64,000 nt of DNA from Clostridiales bacterium FE2011 (GTDB lineage: Bacteria > Bacillota > Clostridia > Christensenellales > Aristaeellaceae): contig CP069418.1 of assembly GCA_017569305.1 (NCBI GenBank), positions 1,426,001-1,490,000 of the forward strand, in the 5' to 3' direction. This document shows, piece by piece, positions 8,291-16,034 of this stretch. Below the pieces are notes generated by a model. That model saw only the letters and a list, made by a program, of their open reading frames with translations. It made no database searches and was not told the origin of the DNA. Every line of letters starts with the position of its first letter. Positions within the stretch are counted from its first letter, which is position 1. Position numbers and translations under genes: made by a program.

Positions 8291-9739
8291 TTATGTCTTT
8301 TCAGCGTCCTCTATGGGTTCCGTCCGCAGGAACCGTCCGTTTTCATCCGTGATGACGCGCCTGCCGCATTTCCAGCTGCCCAGTGCTTTCCCGTCCACAC
8401 GGATTTCCGCCCTCTGCCCGTCGGACCGGATGGCGTAATGACGGTCACAGAAGGCAGCCTCATACGCACAGGGCGCGCCGCTCCCCAGGCTGAACCACAC
8501 CTGTCCCAGGTGCGGATGGATGCCGTAATGGTGTGCAATATATTCAAGGCAGGCCAGCATGGTGGGGCCGTATGCGTCCTGCACCGCTTCCCCGCTGTTT
8601 TCCTCCGCCGGCTGATGATCCGACATGCGTACCAGGGAGGCTTTGCCGGTGAAGGGATCATACTGCTGGGTAAACCGGCAGCCGTTCGCGTAAACCGCGT
8701 CAATCAGTTTCCGGCCCAGCCCCGTCACCAGCCGGTTATACCCGTAGCGTTCCAGGGCAAGGATCGCCCGCTGGTAGGTGAGGCCCTCCGGCTGGCCGCT
8801 CCAGTTGTTCTCCGGCGCGTTGCGGAAAGCCGGATCATTGACCGCCACGCTGGGAAGCGGGAAAGGCGTCCGGAATTCCGCGGGATTCAGCAGGTGCTCC
8901 TTTACAAAGCGGGCCGCCATTCCCCGGGAAATGCTGCCCCAGTACATGCACCGCAGCGTATTGTGGCACAGGATGTCCACCGTTTTCCCCGTCCGGTCCC
9001 GGTCATACAGGGCGCCGCGCTTCCTGTCCCACAGCCGGCGGCGGAGCGCATCCGCCACCATACGGGCTTTCCGCTCCCAGGCGTCAGCGGACCGATCCCC
9101 CTGCAGGCGGCAGATTTCAGCCACCGTCCGGCGGGCCGCAAAGCTCCAGCTTGTCACGTCCATGCTGGCCATGGGAACCACCTGATATCCTTCCGGCGGT
9201 TCATCCCCTTCCCACCAGCAGGGCGCGTCCCCGTACCGCAGGGCCAGGTCCTCCCCCGTGTCATAGACGCAGAAGGAGGAAAGCAGTCCGTCGCCGGAAA
9301 CATGGCGCGTATTCCACAGGCACCGGTCAAAGCGGATCAGGCTCTCCTTCAGCTCTGCCAGGTAATCCCTGTCTTTTCCGATTAAGTAATACAGGTTCAG
9401 GGCCGGGAAGGGAAAACAGAACCCCTGGTATTTGTTGAACTGGGGTTCCACTTTGCCGCCGGTGCACTGGATGGAGCCCGGCAGGCGCCCATCTGCCCGC
9501 TGGTGGCGCATGAACAGGGTGATGTTGTTCCGGGCCGCCTCCAGGCTGCGCAGGGCATACATCTCGCCGCCCATGGGCTGGGTTTCCAGCCAGATTTTTT
9601 CATATCCGCCGCCTTCCACCAGCACCGTATCGCCGCCGAAATCCTTCAGGTTAAAGCGGCATTTCTCTTCCGCCGCGTCATAAACACGCTGAAGCTTTTC
9701 ATCCTCCGTGCGGAAAAAAACGCTTGTTTCAGGCAGCAT
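8291..9739 (-). CDS. (alpha/alpha)6-barrel glycoside hydrolase, GH63/MGH1-like
   Basis: 482 residues from ATG 9739, with AAGGGAAGG just upstream. Repeated Trp-, Arg- and Glu-rich helices fit an (alpha/alpha)6 toroid: YEKIWLETQPMGGEMYA near residue 50, HQRADGRLPGSI, FNKYQGFCFPFPALNLYYLIG, WNTLR-type helices, NNWSGQPEGLTYQRAILAL, and AEENSGEAVQDAYGPTML near the C-terminus. The layout resembles MGH1-like, GH63 and related trehalase-like enzymes; no signal peptide is seen, so it acts on imported oligosaccharides. The exact substrate is not readable. It is transcribed away from the adjoining sugar ABC operon, with the 242-base spacer (9740-9981) between them holding both promoters. Confidence 0.68.
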   Translation of the reverse strand: MLPETSVFFRTEDEKLQRVYDAAEEKCRFNLKDFGGDTVLVEGGGYEKIWLETQPMGGEMYALRSLEAARNNITLFMRHQRADGRLPGSIQCTGGKVEPQFNKYQGFCFPFPALNLYYLIGKDRDYLAELKESLIRFDRCLWNTRHVSGDGLLSSFCVYDTGEDLALRYGDAPCWWEGDEPPEGYQVVPMASMDVTSWSFAARRTVAEICRLQGDRSADAWERKARMVADALRRRLWDRKRGALYDRDRTGKTVDILCHNTLRCMYWGSISRGMAARFVKEHLLNPAEFRTPFPLPSVAVNDPAFRNAPENNWSGQPEGLTYQRAILALERYGYNRLVTGLGRKLIDAVYANGCRFTQQYDPFTGKASLVRMSDHQPAEENSGEAVQDAYGPTMLACLEYIAHHYGIHPHLGQVWFSLGSGAPCAYEAAFCDRHYAIRSDGQRAEIRVDGKALGSWKCGRRVITDENGRFLRTEPIEDAEKT

Positions 9740-9981
9740 TTTTCAGCCTTCCCTTCCGGTTTTTATTCGGAATTTCCACTGGTTGAATTCTATCATTTAT
9801 TGCGATTTTTGGACAGATGCGAAAAAAATGCGCATCCCCCGAAATCCGCAAAAACCTTTATTTTTCAACAATATGCAAAATTTTAGCTTCTTCCCTTTCA
9901 GAAGATTTGCCGTCATAATGAGAGCGAAAATTGAGCAACGAAAAATCATATCGCCCCGAATACCCCGAAGGAGGATTCCTG

Positions 9982-10935
9982 ATGAGTGTTTCCGCATCCA
10001 CCCCCGCGCATCGCGGCGGACTCAGGTACAGATTTGGATTAGCCCTGCGCCGTGACTGGCAGTTGTGGGTGCTGCTGCTGCCCTGCCTGGCATTCTTCAT
10101 TGTATTCTGTTATTTCCCGATGTACGGCGTACAGATTGCCTTCCGGGACTATAAAGCCGCCTTCGGCATTACCGGCAGCCAGTGGGTCGGACTGAAATAT
10201 TTCGAAAAATTCTTCAACAGCTATTACTGCGGGCGGATGTTTGCGAACACCTTCCTGCTGAACCTCTACGGCCTGCTGTTCGGTTTCCCGATTCCGATCC
10301 TCCTGGCGATCATGCTGAACCAACTGAACAGCAAACGGTTCAAGGGCTTTGCCCAGACCGCCATCTATGTGCCGCACTTTATTTCCACCGTTGTGCTGGC
10401 TGGCATGATCTACCTTTTCTTTTCGCCCACCAACGGCATCATCAATCACCTGATCACCGCTGCCGGAGGGAAAAGCATCTATTTCATTATGGAACCCCAA
10501 TGGTTCCGGCCGCTGTTCATCGGATCGGACATCTGGCAGAACGCCGGATGGAACACCATCCTCTATATCGCCACACTGACCAGTATCGATCCCCAGCTTT
10601 ACGAGGCAGCCACCATTGACGGCGCCACCCGCTGGGAAAAGATCCGGCATATTGATATTCCCCACCTGATCCCCATCGCGGTGATGATGCTGATCCTCAA
10701 CTGCGGATCGCTCCTCTCCTCCAACACGGACAAGGCCCTGCTGCTGCAGACCAGCGGCAACATGGCCACCTCGGACATCTTCGGCGTCTACGTGTACAGC
10801 GTCGGCATCGCCGCCCAGAAGGCCCAGTATTCCTACGCCTCCGCCATTGGCCTGTGCCTGAACCTGATCAACTTCGCCATCATCATGGGAGTCAACAGCA
10901 TTTCCCGCAGGATGAGCGATATCAGCCTGTTCTGA
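9982..10935 (+). CDS. Sugar ABC transporter permease, LplB type
   Basis: 317 residues from ATG 9982 with GGAGG at 9970-9974; the longer in-frame start at 9931 is upstream of this site. Six membrane segments begin at WVLLLPCLAFFIVFCYFPMYG. The EAA loop that docks the ATPase is YEAATIDGATRWEKIRHIDIP near residues 215-235. It belongs to the CUT1 family close to LplB. No ATP-binding subunit lies nearby, as is common for CUT1 systems that share one MsiK/MsmX-type ATPase. The second permease follows 16 bases later. Confidence 0.9.
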   Translation: MSVSASTPAHRGGLRYRFGLALRRDWQLWVLLLPCLAFFIVFCYFPMYGVQIAFRDYKAAFGITGSQWVGLKYFEKFFNSYYCGRMFANTFLLNLYGLLFGFPIPILLAIMLNQLNSKRFKGFAQTAIYVPHFISTVVLAGMIYLFFSPTNGIINHLITAAGGKSIYFIMEPQWFRPLFIGSDIWQNAGWNTILYIATLTSIDPQLYEAATIDGATRWEKIRHIDIPHLIPIAVMMLILNCGSLLSSNTDKALLLQTSGNMATSDIFGVYVYSVGIAAQKAQYSYASAIGLCLNLINFAIIMGVNSISRRMSDISLF

Positions 10936-10951
10936 GAAAGGAGGAAGAAGG

Positions 10952-11890
10952 ATGACTGTTACGGCCGTGAAAGCAAAAAAGCAAAACCGGATCCGCGAAA
11001 CCCGGAAGGACCGGATCTTTAACGCAATCAACACCCTGTTCTGGGTCCTGGTCCTGTTCCTTGTCCTGTATCCACTGTGGCTGATCCTCATCGCTTCCGT
11101 CTCAGACCCGGACGCGGTCCTGCAGGCAAAGGTCCTGATCTGGCCGGTCGATTTTTCTCTGATGGGATATGACGCGGTGCTCCAGAACAGCGAACTGCTG
11201 AACAGCTATGTGAACTCCGTCTTCTACACGGTGGTCGGTTCCGCCCTGAGCGTAATCGTTTCCCTGGCTGCCGCCTACGCGCTCTCCCGCGGGTTTGCGG
11301 GCAAAAAGTTTGTCAACCTGGCCATCACGTTCACCATGTTCTTTTCCGGCGGCCTGATCCCTATCTTCCTGAACATCCGGGATCTCGGGCTGTACAACAC
11401 CCGGACAGTCATGATCCTGATGAACCTGGTTTCCGTCTGGAACCTGATGGTTGCAAGGACCTATATCCAGACCAGCATTCCAAACGACCTGTATGAAGCC
11501 GCCGTCATCGACGGGGCGGATCACTTTACCTATTTCTTCAAGTGCGTGCTACCGCTGTCCGGCACCATCATCGCGGTGCTTTCAGTCTACTACGGCGTTG
11601 CCCGCTGGAACGATTATTTCACCGGTCTGGTCATGCTGCGGGACCGCAGCCTGTATCCCCTGCAGCTGGTGCTGCGGGAAATCCTGGCCTCCCTCACCTC
11701 CACAGGCTCCTCCGATACCTTCTTCGCGGCTTACGCGGATAACCTGGGCGGCCTGCAGGCGGCGCTGCGCAAGGCCGAGGTGGCCAAATACTGCTGCATC
11801 GTGGTGGCCACTGTGCCCGCGGTTGTGCTGTATGTCTTCATGCAGAAATACTTTGTCAAAGGCGTCATGATCGGGTCTTTGAAGGGATAA
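10952..11890 (+). CDS. Sugar ABC transporter permease, LplC/YtcP type
   Basis: 312 residues from ATG 10952 behind AGGAGG. It has a lysine/arginine-rich N-terminus, six membrane helices, and an EAA loop YEAAVIDGADHFTYFFKCVLP near residue 190. It ends in KYFVKGVMIGSLKG, the typical C-terminus of this CUT1 subfamily. It forms the heteromeric channel with the upstream permease, taking up a sugar delivered by one of the binding proteins encoded downstream. Confidence 0.9.
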   Translation: MTVTAVKAKKQNRIRETRKDRIFNAINTLFWVLVLFLVLYPLWLILIASVSDPDAVLQAKVLIWPVDFSLMGYDAVLQNSELLNSYVNSVFYTVVGSALSVIVSLAAAYALSRGFAGKKFVNLAITFTMFFSGGLIPIFLNIRDLGLYNTRTVMILMNLVSVWNLMVARTYIQTSIPNDLYEAAVIDGADHFTYFFKCVLPLSGTIIAVLSVYYGVARWNDYFTGLVMLRDRSLYPLQLVLREILASLTSTGSSDTFFAAYADNLGGLQAALRKAEVAKYCCIVVATVPAVVLYVFMQKYFVKGVMIGSLKG

Positions 11891-11903
11891 AGGGGGTAAA
11901 CCG

Positions 11904-12809
11904 GTGTCACAGATCAGGAGCACGAACGATTCCGCCCGGGCCGCGCGCTATGAGGACGGCTTCCGGGTTCTGCAGGGCCGGCGGGAATACGTGACCTACC
12001 AGGCGGACTCATCCATCCGGATCTGGTATTCGGACATTCCCTGGCGCTACGAAGCCCATAACCACTCCGCGGTGGAAATCCTCCTGACGCTGGAGGGCAC
12101 GGTGACCTACACCGTTGAGGACAAACTCTACCAGGTCCGCAAGGGGGAAATCCTGATCGTCCCCCCGGACACCCTGCATTCCCTTTCCATGGGTGAAGGC
12201 AGCAGCCGGTATCTTTTCCTGTTTGAGCCTGACGCGATCATGTCCATGCGGGATATCAAGTACATGGCTTCCTATTTCGACAGGCCTTTCCATCTCCGGG
12301 ACGGATCGGACGCCCATGTGCGCATCCGGGATCTGCTGCTCCGGGCCAACGACGCCTATGAGAAGCGGGAAATGCTCTGGAACACCCTGTGCTACAGCTG
12401 CATTCTCCGGCTCTACGCCACCCTGGGACAGCATTACCTGGGCAGCGTCCGGCCCCATACCGGGGACAGCACGGGAAACATGGACGCCGAGGTTATCAAC
12501 GCAGTCATGACCTATGTCAACAACCATTACCGGGAGGATCTTACCCTGGAGGAAGTAGCGCAGTTTGCCGGCTTCAGCCGCTACTATTTCTCCCGTTCCT
12601 TCAAAAAGCAAACGGGATATTCCTTTAAAGAGTACCTGTGCCAGAAGCGGGTACAGGTAGCCATGGACCTGCTCATCCGGACCAACCGTTCCATGCGGGA
12701 CGTTGCGCTGGAGAGCGGCTTCGGCAGCGTGGCCACCTTTAACCGGGTATTCCGGGAAAAGAAAGGCTGCACGCCCTCCCAGTACAGGACGATTTACGGA
12801 ATCCCGTGA
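11904..12809 (+). CDS. AraC-family regulator with N-terminal cupin (paralogue A)
   Basis: 301 residues from GTG 11904, preceded by AGGGGG at 11891-11896. Residues 25-100 are a cupin sugar-sensing domain (HNHSAVEILLTLEG, KGEILIVPPDTLHSL). Residues 200-300 are the double helix-turn-helix: LTLEEVAQFAGFSRYYFSRSF and the second unit RSMRDVALESGFGSVATFNRVF. It sits between permeases and binding protein in the same operon, so it is the likely local activator. A gapless paralogue with about 84 percent identity (49 differences in 301 by hand count) lies at 32470-33375 in a second sugar ABC island; both use GTG starts. Confidence 0.9.
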   Translation: MSQIRSTNDSARAARYEDGFRVLQGRREYVTYQADSSIRIWYSDIPWRYEAHNHSAVEILLTLEGTVTYTVEDKLYQVRKGEILIVPPDTLHSLSMGEGSSRYLFLFEPDAIMSMRDIKYMASYFDRPFHLRDGSDAHVRIRDLLLRANDAYEKREMLWNTLCYSCILRLYATLGQHYLGSVRPHTGDSTGNMDAEVINAVMTYVNNHYREDLTLEEVAQFAGFSRYYFSRSFKKQTGYSFKEYLCQKRVQVAMDLLIRTNRSMRDVALESGFGSVATFNRVFREKKGCTPSQYRTIYGIP

Positions 12810-12821
12810 GATTGGTAATCA

Positions 12822-12836
12822 AGGGCACAGTGCCCT
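12822..12836. promoter_or_regulatory. 15-bp perfect dyad upstream of a binding-protein gene
   Basis: AGGGCACAGTGCCCT lies in the 51-base gap between regulator and binding protein, followed by an A-rich run and the ribosome binding site. A similar GGCAC/GTGCC dyad precedes the binding-protein gene of the second island at 37105-37117. It is either an operator or a short mRNA-stabilising stem. Confidence 0.5.
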
Positions 12837-12860
12837 GAAATAAAAAAGGAGGAAAGACCC

Positions 12861-14366
12861 ATGAAGAAACTCGTTTCCCTGCTGTTGGCATGCTGTATGC
12901 TGCTCAGCCTGAGCGCCGCCTTCGCTGAAGAGAAGGTAGAGCTCACCGCCTTCCAGTACGCGCTGGAAAACCAGAACACCGATTTCAACGGCCTCTGGTT
13001 CTTCGACGAACTGGAAAAGAAAACCAACACCCACGTCACCTTCCAGATGGTGAAGGACGCTGACTGGGCAACCAACGTCAACCTGATGTTCGCCGTGCCG
13101 GACCAGATGCCCGACATGATCCTCCGCCACGCGGTGGATGTGGAAGAATACGGCGTCTCCCAGGGCCTGCTGCTTCCCCTCGATGAATACCTGACCGAGG
13201 AGATCATGCCCAACTATGTCAGCCGCCTGAACATCAACAACGCCGGCGACTCCATCCCCGCCAGCGACGGCAAAACCTACTACATCGGCTTCCTGATGGC
13301 CCAGAACGTGAACCATACCGGCACCTGGTATGTGAACCAGAAGGAACTGGAGAAGCTGGGCAAGACCGCTCCCACCACCATTGCCGAAACCACCGAGCTG
13401 CTCCGCGCCATGAAGGCTGACGGAATCAAGTGGCCCTTCTCCGCGTCCTACACCCAGTTCGGGCCGGAAACCATCTGGAACCAGTTCGCCTCCTTCGGCG
13501 TACCGGAAAACACCTACTACTACTTCATCGACGCTGACAACAAGGTCCAGTTCACCTGCGCCCAGGACGGCTGGCGTGCCTGCGTGGAATGGCTGCATCA
13601 GCTGTATGAAGAGGAACTGATGGATCCGGAATCCCTGACCCAGGACTCCAACCTCTGGGCCAACAAGGTCAACGACGGCGAAGTCGGCTACTTCTGCTAC
13701 CTGCGCCTGATCAACACCGCCATCAAGGCTGAGAACGTGGAGAACTTCAAGTCCATCCTGCCTCCCGCCGCCGACGGATTCAAGGCCTGCGTGTCCCAGA
13801 TCCTGGAAGTGCCGGAAGCCGGCGCCTACCTGACCAAGAACTGCAAGGATCCCGTGGCTGCCCTGAAGTGGATCGACGCCCAGCTGGAAACCGAAACCAT
13901 GATGGTTTCCCTGAACGGCAAGGTCGGCGAGCAGATCGTGCTCAACGACGAAGGCAAGTATGAAGTCATCGATATCCCCGCGGACAACGGCCTGTATCAG
14001 TTCGTTCCGGTTACCATGGGCCAGTTCTTCGCCCCCGGCGACTACTACACCTCCATTTACCAGATGGCGCCCCACCGCGTGGAACGCTATGAAGACAGCA
14101 AGTGGTACGCTGAATCCGGCGTGCTCGAGCCCAAGAGCTTCCAGTACCTGCGCGACCTGAGCAAGCTGAGCAACGAAGACGCTACTGAGGCTGCTGACAT
14201 CTACACCGAGCTGCAGAAGCTGGTGGAAGAATCCTTCGCCAACTTCGTGCGCAACGGCGTCACGGATGAAAGCTGGAACAATTTCCAGGAGCAGGCCAAG
14301 GCGATCGGTTCCGAGCGCTACATCGAACTGTACCAGAACGCCTATGACGCCTACCTGGCCAAGTAA
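12861..14366 (+). CDS. Extracellular sugar-binding protein of an ABC transporter (no lipobox)
   Basis: 501 residues from ATG 12861 with AGGAGG 10 bases upstream. Sec signal peptide MKKLVSLLLACCMLLSLS ends near AFA-EE; the Cys residues are too close to the N-terminus to be a usual lipobox, so classical lipid anchoring is unlikely. The mature protein is an LplA-like solute-binding protein (QMPDMILR, VEEYGV, MDPESLTQDSNLW). It shares long collinear blocks with the lipoprotein encoded next. A terminator-like hairpin follows it at once, which would keep most transcripts to this gene and give excess binding protein. Confidence 0.88.
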   Translation: MKKLVSLLLACCMLLSLSAAFAEEKVELTAFQYALENQNTDFNGLWFFDELEKKTNTHVTFQMVKDADWATNVNLMFAVPDQMPDMILRHAVDVEEYGVSQGLLLPLDEYLTEEIMPNYVSRLNINNAGDSIPASDGKTYYIGFLMAQNVNHTGTWYVNQKELEKLGKTAPTTIAETTELLRAMKADGIKWPFSASYTQFGPETIWNQFASFGVPENTYYYFIDADNKVQFTCAQDGWRACVEWLHQLYEEELMDPESLTQDSNLWANKVNDGEVGYFCYLRLINTAIKAENVENFKSILPPAADGFKACVSQILEVPEAGAYLTKNCKDPVAALKWIDAQLETETMMVSLNGKVGEQIVLNDEGKYEVIDIPADNGLYQFVPVTMGQFFAPGDYYTSIYQMAPHRVERYEDSKWYAESGVLEPKSFQYLRDLSKLSNEDATEAADIYTELQKLVEESFANFVRNGVTDESWNNFQEQAKAIGSERYIELYQNAYDAYLAK

Positions 14367-14420
14367 GAATCTTGAACACCGCGGCTGGTGATGTTAGAAT
14401 AGAAGCACCGAAAAGCCGCC

Positions 14421-14462
14421 GGGCATCGCCGCAGGATTTGTTTCCGGGGGCGATGCCCTTTT
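14421..14462 (+). terminator. Hairpin between two binding-protein genes
   Basis: GGGCATCGCC (14421-14430) pairs with GGCGATGCCC (14449-14458) over an 18-base loop and is followed by TTTT. It is probably a partial terminator that lowers expression of the downstream genes. Confidence 0.65.
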
Positions 14463-14482
14463 GCCGTATAGAGGGAGTACCT

Positions 14483-16030
14483 ATGAAGCGTACCGTTAAA
14501 ATCATCTGCCTGCTGGCCGCGGCATTGCTCCTGATGACAGGCTGCTCCGCGCCTCCGTGGGACGAGGGTTCCTCCGCCCCCGCCATATCCCTGTCTGCCC
14601 TTCAGTACGAAATTGAAAACATCGCCGTGGATTTCAGCAGCATGTGGTATTTCCGGCAGATTGAACAGCAGACCGGCGTCCATGTGGATTTCAACGAGGT
14701 CAAGGATTCCGAATGGAGCAGCTCCGTAGGCCTGGCGTTTGCCCAGGGCAAAATGCCGGATATGATTCTCCGGGGTTCCCTGGACGTGGAAGAATACGGT
14801 GTGAAACGGCATCTCCTGGTGCCGCTGGATGAATATATTGAAAAAGGCTTCCTGCCCAACTATGCAGCCCGCATGGACCAGGCCGGCCTCCGGGAACAGC
14901 TCACCGCTTCGGACGGACACATCTACCAGCTGGGCTTCCTGATCTCCCAGGACGTCAACACCAACGGACATTTCTTCATCAACAAAACCTGGCTGGACCG
15001 GCTGAAGCTGCCCGTTCCCGAAACGGTGGAGCAGCTGACGGAGGTGCTCCGGCACTTCCGGGAGGATGATCCCAACGGCAACGGCATCCAGGACGAGATT
15101 CCCCTGGAGTTTACCCTGGATGACAACACCACCGGCATATACAACCTGTTTTCCTTCTTCGGCCTGCCCCTGAACGAGGACTACGTTTACGCGGACAAGG
15201 CCGGCCGGGTGCATTTTGCCCCGGAAGAGGACGCCTTTTTTGACACGCTGTCCTGGCTCCACCAGCTGTATCAGGAAAAACTCCTGGACATTGATTTCAT
15301 CAGCCAGGGAGGCAGTATCTGGGCTGCCAAAGTCAACGAGGGCAACACCGGCATGTTCAGCTACTGGCGGCTGCAGAACACCGCCCTGAATCCCGGCGTC
15401 GCCGGAAACTATGAGATCATGCTCCCGGTTCATGCCGAAGGAAAGGCCGCCTGCCTGCCCCGGAACATGGACATCATTGAATTCGGCGCCGCCCTCACCA
15501 AAGACAACCGGAACATTGAAGCAAGCCTGCGCTGGCTGGACGCCCAGTTTGAAACGGAAAACATGCTGGTTTCCCAGAACGGCCCCGTCGGGGACACGCT
15601 CATCCGGCGGGAAGACGGCCGCTATGAGGTCAGCTATGTGCCCCCGGACAATGAACTGTACCAGGCTGTTCCGGTCATCTGCGGCCAGTTTTTCGCGCCC
15701 GCGGACTATTACGCTTCCGTTTATGTGCCTGCCGCCCACCGGTTGGAAAAAGCAGCCTACTGCGACCTGTATGAGCGTTCCGGCGTGCTGGAGCCCATCT
15801 CCGCCAAACTGCTGACCACCGTGGCACCCAAGACCACCGACCAGTCCGCTGAAACCACCCGCCTGAAGGCGAAGCTGAAATCCCTGGTGGATGCGGAAAT
15901 CGTGTCCATGGTCACGCAGGGAGTCACGGAAGAAGGCCGCGCGGCATTCCGTGAGAGCCTGAAGGCAGGCGGAAGCGCTGGCTACCGCCAGGTATACCAG
16001 CAGATCTATGACCGCTGGAAGGAGAAGTAA
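14483..16030 (+). CDS. Sugar-binding lipoprotein of an ABC transporter
   Basis: 515 residues from ATG 14483 with GAGGG at 14471-14475. The N-terminus is a lipoprotein signal with lipobox LMTGC (Cys about residue 21). It is a paralogue of the preceding binding protein: KMPDMILR, LDVEEYGV, the QGGSIWAAKVNEG block, and RLEKAAYCDLYERSGVLEP match collinear blocks there. It is the only one of the five binding proteins in this window with a clear lipobox. Two paralogous receptors beside one permease pair suggest two related sugars or a receptor plus a sensor accessory. Confidence 0.88.
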   Translation: MKRTVKIICLLAAALLLMTGCSAPPWDEGSSAPAISLSALQYEIENIAVDFSSMWYFRQIEQQTGVHVDFNEVKDSEWSSSVGLAFAQGKMPDMILRGSLDVEEYGVKRHLLVPLDEYIEKGFLPNYAARMDQAGLREQLTASDGHIYQLGFLISQDVNTNGHFFINKTWLDRLKLPVPETVEQLTEVLRHFREDDPNGNGIQDEIPLEFTLDDNTTGIYNLFSFFGLPLNEDYVYADKAGRVHFAPEEDAFFDTLSWLHQLYQEKLLDIDFISQGGSIWAAKVNEGNTGMFSYWRLQNTALNPGVAGNYEIMLPVHAEGKAACLPRNMDIIEFGAALTKDNRNIEASLRWLDAQFETENMLVSQNGPVGDTLIRREDGRYEVSYVPPDNELYQAVPVICGQFFAPADYYASVYVPAAHRLEKAAYCDLYERSGVLEPISAKLLTTVAPKTTDQSAETTRLKAKLKSLVDAEIVSMVTQGVTEEGRAAFRESLKAGGSAGYRQVYQQIYDRWKEK

Positions 16031-16034
16031 AACC

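Noticed and set aside
9826-9845. A terminator or operator at GATGCG/CGCATC in the 9740-9981 spacer
   Set aside because: The stem is only 6 bp with a 9-base A-rich loop and no T-run; it could be an operator but evidence is too thin.
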